In this document: piece by piece, positions 17,332 to 28,142 of the stretch | How the letters are laid out: each line of letters starts with the position of its first letter | How positions within the stretch are numbered: the first letter of the stretch is position 1 | Source: Paenalkalicoccus suaedae | GTDB lineage: Bacteria; Bacillota; Bacilli; Bacillales; Salisediminibacteriaceae | Reading direction: 5' to 3' | NCBI RefSeq assembly: GCF_006965545.2 | Contig: NZ_CP041372.2 | Coordinates: forward strand, 62,001-126,000 | Length of the DNA stretch: 64,000 bases | Notes under the pieces: generated by a model | What the model was told of the DNA's origin: nothing | Seen by the model: the letters and a program-made list of their open reading frames with translations, nothing else | Database searches by the model: none | Program-made: the position numbers and the translations under genes

Positions 17332-18694
17332 TGAATTTGTAACAAGGCTACAGCTGATAGACGCAGACGCATCTATCGTCGTTGCTGTCTCCGGTGGAGC
17401 GGATAGTATGGCGCTCCTTCATTACTTTGCTCAAACACATCGCGATGTTTACGCCATTCACTTGAACCATCAACTGCGAGGGAAAGAGTCTGATCAAGAT
17501 GAGGCACTAGTGAAGCGCTACTGTGCAGAACTTGACGTAACGTGCAAAACGGTTCGAATTAATGTAAAAGCACAGATGTCACAAAATAGACACTCACTAC
17601 AACAGAGTGCAAGGGAACTTCGCTATGAGCAAATACGTACATATATGCACGAGGTAGGAGCTATTTATGCAACAACTGCCCATCATGGAGATGACCAAGT
17701 TGAAACGATGTTGATGAGACAAATTCGAGGTGCCGTTTCAGGTAGAGGTGGTATAAAAGCGATCCGAGCCTTTCATGAAGGCTACTTAATCAGGCCGTTT
17801 CTTTGCGTCGCAAAGAGGGAAATAGAGGCGTACTGTAGGCAACATGCAGTGCCATATCGCAATGATTCCTCCAACGCGAAGCCCGATTATATGAGGAATC
17901 GGCTACGTGCGGATGTCCTCCCGCTGTTAAAGCAGGAAAATCCTCGTATCCATGAAACGATGCAGTGGCAGGCAGAGAGAATTCAAGAGGACGAAGCATA
18001 TTTACATGAGGTTGCTAAAGAGCACGCAGAGCGAATTATGACAATTGATCAGCAAGATTTAATTGTTGTTCCAATTAAGGAGTTTGAAACCGTCCCTCAC
18101 GCTTTACAAAGCAGAGTAGTTCATCTACTATTAAAGTACCTATCTCCCTTAGCGGAAGGTGATTTTACACGTAGACATATTCAAGATTTGCAAATGATGC
18201 TCCACTCTCAAAAAGCTTCATTCGAGCTTCACTTTCCACATGAGCTTGTTTGCCAAAAAGTGTATGAATTAGTCTACATAAAACGTACACAGGTAGAGAC
18301 CTCATACGTCCCCTCCATTTGGCGAGAACCTCTTTTAGATAACTTGGAAATGGACTTACCATTAGGTACACTTTACGTGTCTTATGATGCTCCTAGTCCC
18401 TCGTTCCCTAAAGAGGCAGAAGTTATTGCCCTGAAAGCCCAAGACGCTCCCTTTTATGTGCGAAATCGTCGCGCAGGAGATGTGATGACGTATAAAGGCG
18501 GAACAGGGACAAAAAAAGTGAAAAAGATTTTTATCGACGCTAAAGTCCCTCGAGAACATCGGGATGTTTGGCCGCTCATTGAAGATTCATTTGGAAAGAT
18601 CTTGTGGATTCCATTCTTGCAAGTAGCATCAGGTATCGAAGTACTAGAGGATGATGCTCATCGTGTATTCGTTGCATATAAGCAACACAAATAG
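17315..18694 (+). CDS. tilS: tRNA(Ile)-lysidine synthase TilS
   Basis: TilS modifies C34 of the CAU-anticodon tRNA-Ile to lysidine, switching it from Met to Ile identity. The N-terminal PP-loop is clear (VVAVSGGADSMALLHYF, about residues 19-35), followed by HLNHQLRGKESDQDE and ATTAHHGDDQVETMLMRQIRG. A C-terminal TilS domain (VRNRRAGDVMTYKGGTGTKK, VPREHRDVWPLI) completes the 459-aa protein (472 in B. subtilis). ATG 17315 aligns with family starts and overlaps the exporter gene by 17 nt; a GTG at 17213 would overlap by 119 nt and is rejected. hprT follows as in B. subtilis. Confidence 0.95.
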   Translation: MKQVIDEFVTRLQLIDADASIVVAVSGGADSMALLHYFAQTHRDVYAIHLNHQLRGKESDQDEALVKRYCAELDVTCKTVRINVKAQMSQNRHSLQQSARELRYEQIRTYMHEVGAIYATTAHHGDDQVETMLMRQIRGAVSGRGGIKAIRAFHEGYLIRPFLCVAKREIEAYCRQHAVPYRNDSSNAKPDYMRNRLRADVLPLLKQENPRIHETMQWQAERIQEDEAYLHEVAKEHAERIMTIDQQDLIVVPIKEFETVPHALQSRVVHLLLKYLSPLAEGDFTRRHIQDLQMMLHSQKASFELHFPHELVCQKVYELVYIKRTQVETSYVPSIWREPLLDNLEMDLPLGTLYVSYDAPSPSFPKEAEVIALKAQDAPFYVRNRRAGDVMTYKGGTGTKKVKKIFIDAKVPREHRDVWPLIEDSFGKILWIPFLQVASGIEVLEDDAHRVFVAYKQHK

Positions 18695-18732
18695 AAAATA
18701 ACTATTTAGGACCGTAGGAGGCAAATGTCATT

Positions 18733-19272
18733 ATGCACAAAGATGTGTTAGAGGTACTCGTATCACAAGAGGAAATTCAAGAAAAAATTAAGGAGCTTGG
18801 TGGTCGTTTAACTGAGGACTACAAGGATAAGTTTCCACTAGTAGTAGGGATTTTAAAAGGTTCTTTACCATTTATGGGAGATCTTATTCAGCAAATCGAT
18901 TCGCATTTAGAATACGATATGATGGATGTATCAAGCTATGGGCATGGCTTTAAAACATCAGGAGAAGTAAAGATTGTGAAAGATTTAAACACATCTGTTG
19001 CAGGTCGTGACGTGCTTATTATCGAAGATATCATCGATAGTGGTAATACGCTTGACTACTTAGTAAAGCTATTCCATTACCGTAAAGCAAACTCTGTAAA
19101 GATCGTGACGCTTCTTGATAAGCCAGACGGACGTCAGGTAGACATTTCACCAGATTATACTGGATTTGTCGTGCCAGATAAATTCGTTATCGGCTACGGT
19201 CTAGACTACATTGAGCGCTACCGTAACCTCCCGTATATCGGAGTATTAAAGCCAGAGGTCTATGAGAAGTAA
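18733..19272 (+). CDS. hprT: Hypoxanthine-guanine phosphoribosyltransferase
   Basis: HprT salvages hypoxanthine and guanine to IMP and GMP using PRPP; in bacilli it also forms a complex with FtsH and TilS. The 179-aa protein (180 in B. subtilis) shows the PRPP-binding loop [18 protein letters not shown], the flexible loop around [13 protein letters not shown], and a [21 protein letters not shown] purine-binding end. The start has GTAGGAGG upstream. It lies 38 nt after tilS and 70 nt before ftsH. Confidence 0.96.
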   Translation: MHKDVLEVLVSQEEIQEKIKELGGRLTEDYKDKFPLVVGILKGSLPFMGDLIQQIDSHLEYDMMDVSSYGHGFKTSGEVKIVKDLNTSVAGRDVLIIEDIIDSGNTLDYLVKLFHYRKANSVKIVTLLDKPDGRQVDISPDYTGFVVPDKFVIGYGLDYIERYRNLPYIGVLKPEVYEK

Positions 19273-19277
19273 TATTA

Positions 19278-19307
19278 TTGTGAAAAAAAACCGTAATATG
19301 GTACGAT
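19278..19307 (+). promoter_or_regulatory. Candidate SigA promoter for ftsH
   Basis: TTGTGA (19278-19283), 18 bp, TACGAT (19302-19307) with TGG before the -10. Moderate match, just after the hprT stop. Confidence 0.4.
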
Positions 19308-19342
19308 TATTCAAGTGTAATTGACGTGGGAGGAGGTCCAGG

Positions 19343-21376
19343 ATGAATCGCATTTTTCGTAATACGATATTTTACTTATTGATTTTTCTAGTCATTATCG
19401 GTATTGTCAGTGTCTTTCAACAAGACCCAACTGACACGACGGAGATTACCTTTACCGAGTTCCGAGAAGAGTTAGAAAATGATAATATTGAATCCTTATC
19501 GATTCAACCGAGATTAGATGTATATTCAGCGCGAGGACAACTACGCGGTGCTGAAGAAGATGTATTTTTTACAGTGAACGTTCCAGACCTACAAGTATTC
19601 CTTGAGGAGCTAGTGCTCTTATCAGGTACAGAGGGTATTGATGAATTAGTAATTGAGCCTGCCGAAGAACCTAGCGGTTGGGTGAACTTTTTCACTGCCA
19701 TCATTCCATTCGTGATCATCTTTATCTTATTCTTCTTCCTATTGAGCCAAGCTCAAGGTGGCGGGAGCCGAGTGATGAACTTCGGTAAGAGTAAGGCAAA
19801 GCTTGTAAGCGAAGATAAAAAGAAGGCACGCTTTAAAGACGTTGCCGGTGCAGATGAAGAGAAAGCGGAGCTTGAAGAGGTTGTTGACTTCTTAAAGGAT
19901 CCCCGTAAATTCTCTGACATTGGTGCCCGAATTCCAAAAGGGGTTCTATTAGTTGGACCGCCTGGTACTGGTAAAACATTAATCGCAAGAGCCGTAGCCG
20001 GAGAAGCGGGAGTACCATTCTTCTCTATTAGTGGTTCGGACTTCGTTGAGATGTTTGTCGGGGTAGGTGCGTCTCGAGTACGTGACCTCTTTGAGAATGC
20101 AAAGAAAAACGCCCCATGTATCATCTTTATTGATGAGATTGATGCAGTTGGTCGTCGTCGTGGAGCAGGTCTTGGCGGTGGTCACGATGAGCGTGAGCAA
20201 ACGTTAAACCAGCTACTCGTTGAAATGGACGGCTTTGGTGTTAACGAAGGTATTATCCTAATCGCAGCAACAAACCGTGCCGATATTCTTGACCCTGCAC
20301 TACTTCGTCCAGGACGATTTGACCGTCAAATTACGGTTGGCCGCCCAGATGTTATCGGACGTGAAGCAGTTCTTAAGGTACACGCAAAGAATAAGCCACT
20401 TGGTGATGATGTAGATCTTAAAGCGATCGCACAGCGTACACCTGGTTTTGCCGGGGCGGACCTCGAAAACTTATTAAACGAAGCAGCCCTAGTTGCAGCT
20501 CGTGTTGATAAGAAAAAGATCGATATGGAATCTATTGAAGAAGCGATCGACCGTACAATTGCCGGTCCTTCTAAAAAGAGCCGTGTTGTATCGAAGAAAG
20601 AGCGTAATATTGTTGCGCACCACGAAGCAGGACACACCGTTGTTGGTGTGAAGCTTGAGAGTGCAGATATGGTACACAAAGTAACCATCGTACCTCGTGG
20701 TAACGCTGGTGGATACGCAATGATGCTTCCAAAAGAGGACCGTTACTTTATGACGAAGCCAGAGCTCTTAGACAAGATTGTCGGACTCTTAGGTGGGCGC
20801 GTAGCGGAAGAAATCATGTTTAACGAAGTTAGTACTGGGGCGCACAATGACTTCCAGCGTGCGACAGGTATTGCTCGTAAAATGGTGATGGAGTACGGAA
20901 TGAGTGATAAGCTCGGTCCGGTTCAATTTGGTAGTACACAAGGAGAAGTGTTCCTTGGACGCGACTTTAACAATGAGCAAAATTACAGTGATGCAATTGC
21001 ACACGAAATTGATATGGAAGTTCAAACGATTCTTAAAGAGTCGTATGAGCGCTGTAAGCAGATTCTGCTTAAAAACAAAGCTAGCTTAGAGCTTGTTGCA
21101 CAAACGCTTCTTGAATACGAGACGTTAGATGCCGAGCAAATTCGCTCTCTTATCGAAGAAGGCAAGCTACCTGAAGATCACCATGCAACGAAAAAACGCA
21201 ATGGAGAAAGCCAGGACAGCGAAGTGAAAGTAAATATCCAGCCTAAAGAAGAAAGAGATGCTATGGAAGAATTTCTAAACTCAGGTAATGCGGAAGAAGA
21301 TCGCCGCTCTGAGACGACTGATGAGAAATCATCGGAGAAGAAATCTTCTGAAACAGATCGTAACAGAAACGAATAA
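19343..21376 (+). CDS. ftsH: ATP-dependent zinc metalloprotease FtsH
   Basis: FtsH is a membrane-anchored AAA+ protease that degrades misfolded membrane and short-lived regulatory proteins. The 677-aa chain has a span at residues 5-25 ([20 protein letters not shown]), an external domain, a second span near 113-134 ([20 protein letters not shown]), then AAA motifs [23 protein letters not shown] and the SRH region RPGRFDRQI. The zinc protease signature HHEAGH comes near residue 430. The C-terminus is long, charged and Ser/Glu-rich. GGGAGGAGG precedes the start. A terminator follows. Confidence 0.98.
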   Translation: MNRIFRNTIFYLLIFLVIIGIVSVFQQDPTDTTEITFTEFREELENDNIESLSIQPRLDVYSARGQLRGAEEDVFFTVNVPDLQVFLEELVLLSGTEGIDELVIEPAEEPSGWVNFFTAIIPFVIIFILFFFLLSQAQGGGSRVMNFGKSKAKLVSEDKKKARFKDVAGADEEKAELEEVVDFLKDPRKFSDIGARIPKGVLLVGPPGTGKTLIARAVAGEAGVPFFSISGSDFVEMFVGVGASRVRDLFENAKKNAPCIIFIDEIDAVGRRRGAGLGGGHDEREQTLNQLLVEMDGFGVNEGIILIAATNRADILDPALLRPGRFDRQITVGRPDVIGREAVLKVHAKNKPLGDDVDLKAIAQRTPGFAGADLENLLNEAALVAARVDKKKIDMESIEEAIDRTIAGPSKKSRVVSKKERNIVAHHEAGHTVVGVKLESADMVHKVTIVPRGNAGGYAMMLPKEDRYFMTKPELLDKIVGLLGGRVAEEIMFNEVSTGAHNDFQRATGIARKMVMEYGMSDKLGPVQFGSTQGEVFLGRDFNNEQNYSDAIAHEIDMEVQTILKESYERCKQILLKNKASLELVAQTLLEYETLDAEQIRSLIEEGKLPEDHHATKKRNGESQDSEVKVNIQPKEERDAMEEFLNSGNAEEDRRSETTDEKSSEKKSSETDRNRNE

Positions 21377-21386
21377 GCTAACATTC

Positions 21387-21457
21387 AGGGGTTTTTCATT
21401 CGATGTCTGTATAAGTGGGTAACGCTTATGCAGACGATGAAAACCCCTCTTTTTTTA
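21387..21457 (+). terminator. Long-stem terminator of ftsH
   Basis: A nearly continuous 27-bp stem (21387-21415 with 21430-21448) begins AGGGGTTTTTCAT and ends with its complement, followed by eight T. Confidence 0.92.
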
Positions 21458-21477
21458 CGTGATAGGGGGTAAAAACG

Positions 21478-22248
21478 GTGCATGTGGTAGTCGATATCGG
21501 AAACACCAAAATTGCGATGGGAGTATATCTTGGTGACTCTCTTACCTGCCATTGGACGATGAAAACAGATCGAATGAAAACAGTTGATGAGTATGCGCTT
21601 TTTATTTCACAAATGTGTGCTTCCAAACAAATAGATCCTCTTCAAGTCGAAGGGATCATGATTTGCTCTGTTGTACCAGAAATAGATCGTAAGCTCGCTC
21701 ACGTCATGCAACAATGTTTTCGTAAAGAAGCACTATTCGTTGGACCTGGCGTAAAAACGGGCTTGAATATTTTATATGAAAACCCACGCGAAGTTGGAGC
21801 GGACCGGATTACGAATGCAGTCGCGGGTGTCGCCTACTACGGCTCTCCCCTTCTCGTCATTGATTTTGGCACGGCTACGACCTATTGCTATATAAATGCA
21901 AAAAAACAATACGTTGGAGGAGCGATCCTTCCGGGTATAGATATTTCCATGGATAGCTTACATGCAAGAACGTCCAAGCTCCCTCAAGTAGACACGCTTG
22001 GAAAGGCACGTAGTGTCATTGGCAAAAGCACCATCCAAGCCATTCAATCTGGTTATCTATATGGCTTTGTCAGTCAAACAGAGGGCATGATCACACGTAT
22101 GTTAAAAGAAGCCGGTGAGCAGGCTTTTGTGCTTGCGACCGGTCCGCATGCTATGCTCATGAAGGAGGAGTTACCTTCCATACATGCTGTTGATGATTAT
22201 CTGACCTTTAAAGGTCTTCATCTATTATTTACACGTAATCATACGTAA
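21478..22248 (+). CDS. coaX: Type III pantothenate kinase
   Basis: CoaX phosphorylates pantothenate, the first step of coenzyme A synthesis. The 256-aa protein has ASKHA-fold phosphate motifs: DIGNTKIAMGV at the N-terminus, GADRITNAVAGVAYYG and LVIDFGTATTYCYI with the catalytic and phosphate-binding Asp residues, and GGAILPGIDISMDSL. The start is GTG at 21478 with AGGGGGT upstream. It precedes hslO by 13 nt, as in B. subtilis (yacB-yacC). Confidence 0.95.
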   Translation: MHVVVDIGNTKIAMGVYLGDSLTCHWTMKTDRMKTVDEYALFISQMCASKQIDPLQVEGIMICSVVPEIDRKLAHVMQQCFRKEALFVGPGVKTGLNILYENPREVGADRITNAVAGVAYYGSPLLVIDFGTATTYCYINAKKQYVGGAILPGIDISMDSLHARTSKLPQVDTLGKARSVIGKSTIQAIQSGYLYGFVSQTEGMITRMLKEAGEQAFVLATGPHAMLMKEELPSIHAVDDYLTFKGLHLLFTRNHT

Positions 22249-22261
22249 GGAGGATATACAC

Positions 22262-23143
22262 ATGAACGACTATTTAGTGAAATCACTAGCTTATAACGAT
22301 ACGGTACGTATTTATGCCATGCGTTCAACAGAAATGGTACGCGAGGTATCTGCTTTGCACGATACATGGCGCACAGTAACGGCGGCGCTTGGGCGTGCAA
22401 TCACAGCAGGTACAATGATGGGGTCTATGCTTAAAGGCGACGAAAAGCTGACGATTAAAATCGAAGGTAGTGGACCTGCTAGCCCGATCATTATCGATGC
22501 AAACGCAAAGGGTAAAGCACGCGGCTATGTAAGTAACCCGCACGTAGATCCTGAGAGACACAGCAATGGTAAGCTAAATGTTGCTGCAGCAGTTGGGCAA
22601 GAGGGGTCTATTTCTGTTGTAAAAGACCTAGGAATGCGCGATCACTTTACCGGGAGTATTCCGATTGTATCCGGGGAGCTTGGAGAAGATTTCACGTACT
22701 ATTTTGCAACGAGTGAGCAAACGCCTTCCTCTGTCGGACTAGGAGTTGTCGTTGGAGAAGGCGATAAGGTACTTGCTGCAGGAGGATTTATCCTGCAAAT
22801 GATGCCTGGTGCAACGGATGAGATCATTGACCAAATCGAAGCGCGCTTAAACGATATGCCACCAGTATCTCAGCTAATCAGTGAAGGTAAAACGCCTGAG
22901 GAGATCATTGAGACCCTAGCTGGCGCTGACAACTATCGTATTTTAGAAAAAATGGACACGGAGTTTGAATGTCAGTGCTCTCGCGAGCGTATTCAAAATG
23001 CGTTATTCGGTCTCGAAGAGCAGGACTTAAAAGAAATGATCGCAGAAGACAAAGGAGCAGAGACAACCTGCCAATTCTGTAATCAGACGTACCAGTTTTC
23101 TGAAGAAGACCTTGAAGCGATCCTAACAGAAAAACAACAATAG
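22262..23143 (+). CDS. hslO: Redox-regulated chaperone Hsp33
   Basis: Hsp33 is a holdase chaperone activated by oxidation and heat when zinc is released from four C-terminal cysteines. Those cysteines are present as CQC (about residue 239) and CQFC (about residue 270). The N-terminal core shows HDTWRTVTAALGRAITAGTM and GYVSNPHVD. Length 293 aa is standard. AAGGAGG stands 9 nt before the start. It is co-transcribed with coaX. Confidence 0.96.
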   Translation: MNDYLVKSLAYNDTVRIYAMRSTEMVREVSALHDTWRTVTAALGRAITAGTMMGSMLKGDEKLTIKIEGSGPASPIIIDANAKGKARGYVSNPHVDPERHSNGKLNVAAAVGQEGSISVVKDLGMRDHFTGSIPIVSGELGEDFTYYFATSEQTPSSVGLGVVVGEGDKVLAAGGFILQMMPGATDEIIDQIEARLNDMPPVSQLISEGKTPEEIIETLAGADNYRILEKMDTEFECQCSRERIQNALFGLEEQDLKEMIAEDKGAETTCQFCNQTYQFSEEDLEAILTEKQQ

Positions 23144-23172
23144 TTGACGCAAGTATTACCATTTGCTAGGAT
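23144..23172 (+). promoter_or_regulatory. Probable cysK promoter with a nearby dyad
   Basis: TTGACG (23144-23149), 17 bp, TAGGAT (23167-23172). Downstream, TAAACC (23182-23187) and GGTTTTA (23201-23207) form a dyad placed where a repressor such as CymR could bind. In B. subtilis cysK is CymR-regulated; the operator here is inference. Confidence 0.42.
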
Positions 23173-23226
23173 AAAATGTATTAAACCGATTTAATTAGTA
23201 GGTTTTATAAAAAGGAGGCTATCTCT

Positions 23227-24159
23227 ATGGTAAAGGTTGTTGACTCTATTACAGATCTAATTGGTGACACACCTCTAGTAAAACTTCGTCGACTCGTCAC
23301 GGAGGATCACGCAGATGTTTATTTAAAGCTCGAGTATATGAACCCGGGCAGTAGCGTAAAAGATCGTATTGCCAAAGCAATGATTGAGGATGCCGAAGCA
23401 AAAGGAAGACTACAGCCAGGAGATACTATCATAGAACCAACAAGCGGAAATACAGGAATTGGCTTAGCGATGGTAGCAGCAGCAAAAGGTTACCGCTCCG
23501 TATTAGTGATGCCAGAAACGATGAGCATGGAGCGTCGCAACCTACTTCGCGCTTATGGAGCTGAGTTAGTTCTTACTCCAGGTCCTGAGGGAATGAAAGG
23601 CGCAATTGCAAAAGCCACTGCCCTTCAGGAAGAGCACGGATATTTCATGCCTCAACAGTTTGAGAATGAAGCAAACCCAACCGTTCATCGCAACACAACT
23701 GGTCAAGAGCTGTTAGAGCAAGTTGGCGATCAACTTGACGCATTTATTTCAGGTATTGGCACAGGAGGCACGATAACAGGTGCCGGCGCCGTGTTAAAAG
23801 AGAAGTTCCCATCTATGCGTATTGTTGCGCTTGAGCCTAAGGACTCCCCAATCTTATCTGGAGGAAACCCAGGCCCGCATAAAATACAAGGGATTGGCGC
23901 AGGCTTCGTTCCATCTATTTTAGAACGAGAGCTTATTGATGAAGTTATGACTGTCACGACAGACCAAGCCTTTGAATATGCAAGAAGAGCAGCAGCAGAA
24001 GAAGGAATCCTTGGTGGAATCTCATCAGGAGCTGCAATCTACGCAGCACTCGAAGTAGCCAAAGACTTAGGTAAAGGCAAGAAAGTAGTAGCGATTATTC
24101 CAAGTAACGGAGAACGCTACTTAAGCACGCCACTTTACCAGTTCGAAGAACAAGAATAA
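23227..24159 (+). CDS. cysK: Cysteine synthase (O-acetylserine sulfhydrylase)
   Basis: CysK makes cysteine from O-acetylserine and sulfide with PLP. The PLP lysine lies in [14 protein letters not shown] (Lys near residue 43), the substrate loop is [12 protein letters not shown], the phosphate loop is [12 protein letters not shown] and the C-terminal Ser motif is [12 protein letters not shown]. Length 310 aa is standard. AAAAGGAGG precedes the start. It stands alone between a promoter and a terminator. cysE, which supplies O-acetylserine, is at 54.6 kb in this window. Confidence 0.97.
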   Translation: MVKVVDSITDLIGDTPLVKLRRLVTEDHADVYLKLEYMNPGSSVKDRIAKAMIEDAEAKGRLQPGDTIIEPTSGNTGIGLAMVAAAKGYRSVLVMPETMSMERRNLLRAYGAELVLTPGPEGMKGAIAKATALQEEHGYFMPQQFENEANPTVHRNTTGQELLEQVGDQLDAFISGIGTGGTITGAGAVLKEKFPSMRIVALEPKDSPILSGGNPGPHKIQGIGAGFVPSILERELIDEVMTVTTDQAFEYARRAAAEEGILGGISSGAAIYAALEVAKDLGKGKKVVAIIPSNGERYLSTPLYQFEEQE

Positions 24160-24169
24160 GTATATATGC

Positions 24170-24200
24170 AAGCGTCCTATAAATCATGGGACGCTTTTTT
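24170..24200 (+). terminator. Terminator of cysK
   Basis: An 8-bp stem (AAGCGTCC with its complement ending GGACGCTT), a 10-nt loop and a run of T. Confidence 0.85.
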
Positions 24201-24301
24201 CTATTGAAAGATGCTCAAAGAGCTACCGACACAACACGCTACTTAACCAATCTAGCTCAACCATCTACATTCTCAAATAAAAGAAGCTTCGTCCTGTATT
24301 G

Positions 24302-24330
24302 TTGCACCACCTTAACTCGCCCCTTATAAT
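24302..24330 (+). promoter_or_regulatory. SigA promoter of the pab-fol operon
   Basis: TTGCAC (24302-24307), 17 bp, TATAAT (24325-24330), about 55 nt before pabB. Confidence 0.65.
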
Positions 24331-24384
24331 GAAAGAATGAAGAAACAATGAAATGTCAAAACTAGGTCACTATGAGGTGGAAGT

Positions 24385-25815
24385 ATGTCTTTTCGCAACG
24401 CGTACGGTCGAGCAATTAAATGGGATACAACGTGGTTTACTGTTTATCGATCCCTTTCCAAAAAACATCGTCATACGATACTTTTAGAAAGTGGGAGAGG
24501 TGGCCGCTACTCGATCATGGGGCTGACTCCGTTTGCGGAGCTTGTCGGAAAGGACGGCGTCCTTACAGTGACGGAAAGCGACACGAAGCAGTATGAGGGG
24601 CCTTTACTTCAAAGCCTTAGAGACTGGCTTAGCTATTATGAGGTGACCCGTAGTGATTCACTTCCAGAGTTTTGTGGAGGTGTCGTTGGGCAGTTTAGCT
24701 ATGATCTCGTACGAGAAATTGAGAAGTTACCAACGCTTGCGAAGGATGATCTTGCTACGGCTGACCTTCATCTTTTTGCCTACGATCAGCTTTACGTTTA
24801 CGATCATCAAACAAACGAGCTATGGTTTATTGCTATTGCGGATTCTTTTGAAAAAGCGGATACCATGATGGAGGAGCTTGAGACTGCTTGGGTTCGTTCC
24901 TCTCATGACACATCAGAATGGGACAAGGCCACGACCCACGTTTCTCCCAAAGAGGGGCGTAAAGAGGCTGTTAGGTCCTTCTCTGAAAGAACGTTTACGC
25001 GCGCTGTCGAAAAAGTGAAGGGCTACATTGAGTCGGGTGATGTCTTCCAAGTGAATTTGTCGGTCCGAGAATCAAGGGAGCTTTACACAGAGCCGATGCA
25101 CGTGTATGAATGCTTAAGAGAGCTGAATCCATCACCTTATATGGGATATATGGAGACGCCAGACATCCAGTATGTTAGCGCTTCGCCGGAGCTACTTGTA
25201 AAGGTGAAGGGGCGTGAAGTAAGTACGCGTCCGATCGCGGGTACGAGGTCTAGAGGGCGAGACGATGCAGAGGATCAACGGCTAGCGGATACACTTTTGC
25301 AGAACGAGAAGGAGCGGGCCGAGCATATTATGCTTGTTGACTTAGAGCGAAATGACTTAGGTCGCGTATGTTCTTATGGTTCAGTAAAGGTTGATGAGCT
25401 GATGGTGATCGAGAAATACTCGCATGTCATGCACATTGTCTCGAACGTCATTGGTACGAAGGCGGAAGGGATCGATGCATTAGATGTGTTAGCAGCTACC
25501 TTCCCAGGTGGAACGATTACTGGCGCACCTAAGATCCGGACAATGGAGATAATCGAGGAGTTAGAGCCCGTCAGGCGTGGAGCCTACACAGGATCCATGG
25601 GATGGATCGGATTTGACGGCGACATGGAAGTAAACATTACGATTCGCACGATGATCGTGAAGGATGGCATGGCGCATGTCCAAGCAGGAGCAGGAATAGT
25701 AATTGATTCAAACCCGAGAGCTGAGTATTTAGAATCGCTGAAGAAAGCGAAAGCGTTATGGAGAGCCAAAGAGATGAGTGAAGAAGAGATAGAGCATAGG
25801 AGGGTACGATCATGA
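24385..25815 (+). CDS. pabB: Aminodeoxychorismate synthase component I
   Basis: PabB converts chorismate with PabA-supplied ammonia to 4-amino-4-deoxychorismate for folate. The 476-aa protein has the anthranilate synthase I-like chorismate-binding domain in its C-terminal half: [53 protein letters not shown] and [13 protein letters not shown]. The N-terminal part matches PabB rather than TrpE by context. Start ATG 24385 has GAGGTGG upstream. The stop overlaps pabA by 4 nt, so subunits are coupled. Confidence 0.94.
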   Translation: MSFRNAYGRAIKWDTTWFTVYRSLSKKHRHTILLESGRGGRYSIMGLTPFAELVGKDGVLTVTESDTKQYEGPLLQSLRDWLSYYEVTRSDSLPEFCGGVVGQFSYDLVREIEKLPTLAKDDLATADLHLFAYDQLYVYDHQTNELWFIAIADSFEKADTMMEELETAWVRSSHDTSEWDKATTHVSPKEGRKEAVRSFSERTFTRAVEKVKGYIESGDVFQVNLSVRESRELYTEPMHVYECLRELNPSPYMGYMETPDIQYVSASPELLVKVKGREVSTRPIAGTRSRGRDDAEDQRLADTLLQNEKERAEHIMLVDLERNDLGRVCSYGSVKVDELMVIEKYSHVMHIVSNVIGTKAEGIDALDVLAATFPGGTITGAPKIRTMEIIEELEPVRRGAYTGSMGWIGFDGDMEVNITIRTMIVKDGMAHVQAGAGIVIDSNPRAEYLESLKKAKALWRAKEMSEEEIEHRRVRS

Positions 25816-26408
25816 TATTAATGATAGATAACTACGATTCATTTACGTATAACTTAGTGCAGTATTTAGGAGAAATGGGAGAAGAACTGGTGGTTCGCCG
25901 AAATGATCAGATTACCATTGAGGAAATTCGCGAGATGAGTCCTGATTATTTGATGATTTCACCAGGACCTTGTTCGCCTAATGAAGCGGGCATCAGTATG
26001 GAGGCGATCGAAGCGTTTAAAGGGGAGATTCCGATCTTTGGCGTCTGTCTTGGTCACCAGTCTATTGCACAAGTATTCGGTGGCGATGTTGTGAGAGCGG
26101 AGCGTCTCATGCATGGGAAGACATCGGAGATTCTTCATAAAGGAGAGTCTGTGTTTGCTGGCCTCGAGAATCCTTGTATTGCAACGCGCTATCATTCGCT
26201 TATTGTAAAACGGGAGACCTTGCCTGATTGTTTAGAAATAACAGCAGAAACAGCTGAGGGAGAGATCATGGGTCTTCGTCATAAGGAATTACCGATCGAA
26301 GGTGTACAGTTTCACCCAGAATCAATCATGACAGATACAGGTAAACGCATGCTTCGTAACTTCTTAGATCACTATAAGGAAGAGTCAAAAGCATGTACCT
26401 CTATATAA
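25812..26408 (+). CDS. pabA: Glutamine amidotransferase of aminodeoxychorismate/anthranilate synthase
   Basis: This class I amidotransferase has the catalytic triad visible as Cys in [12 protein letters not shown] and His-Glu in [11 protein letters not shown], plus the N-terminal [20 protein letters not shown] and oxyanion [11 protein letters not shown]. In B. subtilis the same protein serves both PabB and TrpE (amphibolic PabA/TrpG). Length is 198 aa. It overlaps pabB by 4 nt (ATGA) and pabC by 16 nt. Confidence 0.95.
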   Translation: MILMIDNYDSFTYNLVQYLGEMGEELVVRRNDQITIEEIREMSPDYLMISPGPCSPNEAGISMEAIEAFKGEIPIFGVCLGHQSIAQVFGGDVVRAERLMHGKTSEILHKGESVFAGLENPCIATRYHSLIVKRETLPDCLEITAETAEGEIMGLRHKELPIEGVQFHPESIMTDTGKRMLRNFLDHYKEESKACTSI

Positions 26409-27247
26409 ATGGAGAGATCAAACGGGAGGAAGACATTCGGATTTCTCCCTTTGATCATGGTTATTTATATGGGCTGGGGTTATTTGAGACGTTTCGGACG
26501 TATCAGGGAGAGCCATTTCTTTTAAGAGAGCACATGGAGAGACTCACGATGGGAGCGGAAGAGCTCCAGATCGTCCTTCCGCCAAGGCTAGAAGAAGATA
26601 TTCATGCAGCCCTTGTGCCTTTATTACGTAGTAATGACTTAGAGGACGGGTATTTTCGTTTAAATATCTCTGCTGGAGCGAGAGAGATCGGCCTCTCGAC
26701 AGACCCTTATTTAGAGCCAACTATTCTACTTTACGTCAAACCACTTCCTAAAACAAAGCCATCCAACAAGCAACTTCAAACCCTACAGCTTCGGAGGTCT
26801 ACCCCTGAAGGTGCCTCGAGGCGTAAATCTCACCATTATCTGAATAATATTTTAGGAAAAAGGGAAACGGAAGCATACAACGAAGGGATTTTCTTATCCA
26901 AGAACGACGTTGTGTGTGAAGGCGTTGTTTCGAATATTTTTTGGGTTAAGAACAAGTGTTTGTATACCCCGTCCTTGCGCACCGGGTGTCTAAATGGTAT
27001 TACTCGTAAAACAGTGATGTTATTAGCCGAGCAGAGCGGTTTCTCTGTTTATAGTGGAGAGTTTTCTCTAGCAGAAGCACAGAAAGCAGACGAAGTGTTT
27101 ATAACAAATGCGATTCAAGAGATTGTCCCGGTATCTGCTTGGGACAGTATAGTATTTAATCATCCTGGACCAGTCACACAAACTCTTCATGAGCACTATA
27201 CGCAGATGGATAAATCGATATTAACGTTGCAAAAGTTTACAGACTAA
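26393..27247 (+). CDS. pabC: Aminodeoxychorismate lyase
   Basis: PabC is a PLP fold-type IV enzyme that releases p-aminobenzoate and pyruvate from aminodeoxychorismate. Features include [28 protein letters not shown], the lysine region [20 protein letters not shown], and a C-terminal [15 protein letters not shown] phosphate-binding stretch. The 284-aa length is typical. It follows pabA with a 16-nt overlap and AAGGAA upstream of the ATG. Confidence 0.93.
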   Translation: MYLYINGEIKREEDIRISPFDHGYLYGLGLFETFRTYQGEPFLLREHMERLTMGAEELQIVLPPRLEEDIHAALVPLLRSNDLEDGYFRLNISAGAREIGLSTDPYLEPTILLYVKPLPKTKPSNKQLQTLQLRRSTPEGASRRKSHHYLNNILGKRETEAYNEGIFLSKNDVVCEGVVSNIFWVKNKCLYTPSLRTGCLNGITRKTVMLLAEQSGFSVYSGEFSLAEAQKADEVFITNAIQEIVPVSAWDSIVFNHPGPVTQTLHEHYTQMDKSILTLQKFTD

Positions 27248-27272
27248 AATACACGAAAAACAGGTGATGAGC

Positions 27273-28124
27273 ATGTATAACCAGTCGAAAATAACATGGG
27301 ATAGATTTGAGCTGGATTTTTCTCGTAAAACGTATATTATGGGGATTTTAAATGTGACACCAGACTCCTTTTCTGACGGTGGAAGCTATTCCGAGGTTGA
27401 TCGGGCTGTCATGCACGCGCAAAAAATGGTCAGTCAAGGTGCGGACATTATTGATCTTGGCGGAGAATCTACGCGCCCTGGTGCTACAAAAGTAGAGGAG
27501 CTTGAGGAGCTACAGCGAGTCCTGCCCTCCATCCGAGCTATTCGAGAAGCATTAGATACGCCAATTTCTATAGATACGTATAAAGCCACGGTCGCAGAAG
27601 AAGCTATCTTAGCTGGCGCTAATATTATCAATGACGTTTGGGGTGCAAAAGCGGACCCTCGCATGGCCGAGGTAGCGGCTCGCTACGATGTACCGATTGT
27701 TTTAATGCACAATCGAGAAGCTCATCCGTACAACGATATTATTGAGGATATGAAGAAGGACCTGTTGGAGTCCGTAGATATTTGCCTTGCTGCTGGCGTG
27801 AAGGCGAACCGAATTATCTTAGATCCAGGTATCGGCTTTGCTAAAACCCACGAAGAAAACCTGTACGTGATGCGACATTTATCAGAATTTACGACCCTTG
27901 GATTTCCACTGTTATTAGGTACATCAAGGAAATCATTAATAGCAAAAACATTAGATTTACCAGTAGACCAGCGCGTTGAAGGTACAGGAGCAACAGTGTG
28001 TCGCGGTATCGACCAGGGCTGCAGTATCGTTCGCGTACACGATATTTTAGAGATGAGCAGAATGGCTAAAATGATGGATGCAATGGTTGGGAAAGGCGAT
28101 AATTCACTCGCTAAATCTATGTAG
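27273..28124 (+). CDS. folP: Dihydropteroate synthase
   Basis: FolP (Sul) joins p-aminobenzoate to dihydropterin pyrophosphate. Signatures: MGILNVTPDSFSDGG, IIDLGGESTRPGA, PISIDTYKATVAEEA, RIILDPGIGFAKTHEEN, and the C-terminal CSIVRVHDILEM. I chose ATG 27273 because AGGTG lies just upstream; GTG 27264 and ATG 27267 are in frame but lack a site. That gives 283 aa, close to B. subtilis Sul (285). It is the target of sulfonamides in the family generally. Confidence 0.96.
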   Translation: MYNQSKITWDRFELDFSRKTYIMGILNVTPDSFSDGGSYSEVDRAVMHAQKMVSQGADIIDLGGESTRPGATKVEELEELQRVLPSIRAIREALDTPISIDTYKATVAEEAILAGANIINDVWGAKADPRMAEVAARYDVPIVLMHNREAHPYNDIIEDMKKDLLESVDICLAAGVKANRIILDPGIGFAKTHEENLYVMRHLSEFTTLGFPLLLGTSRKSLIAKTLDLPVDQRVEGTGATVCRGIDQGCSIVRVHDILEMSRMAKMMDAMVGKGDNSLAKSM

Positions 28125-28142
28125 GGAAATGGAGAGGATCGA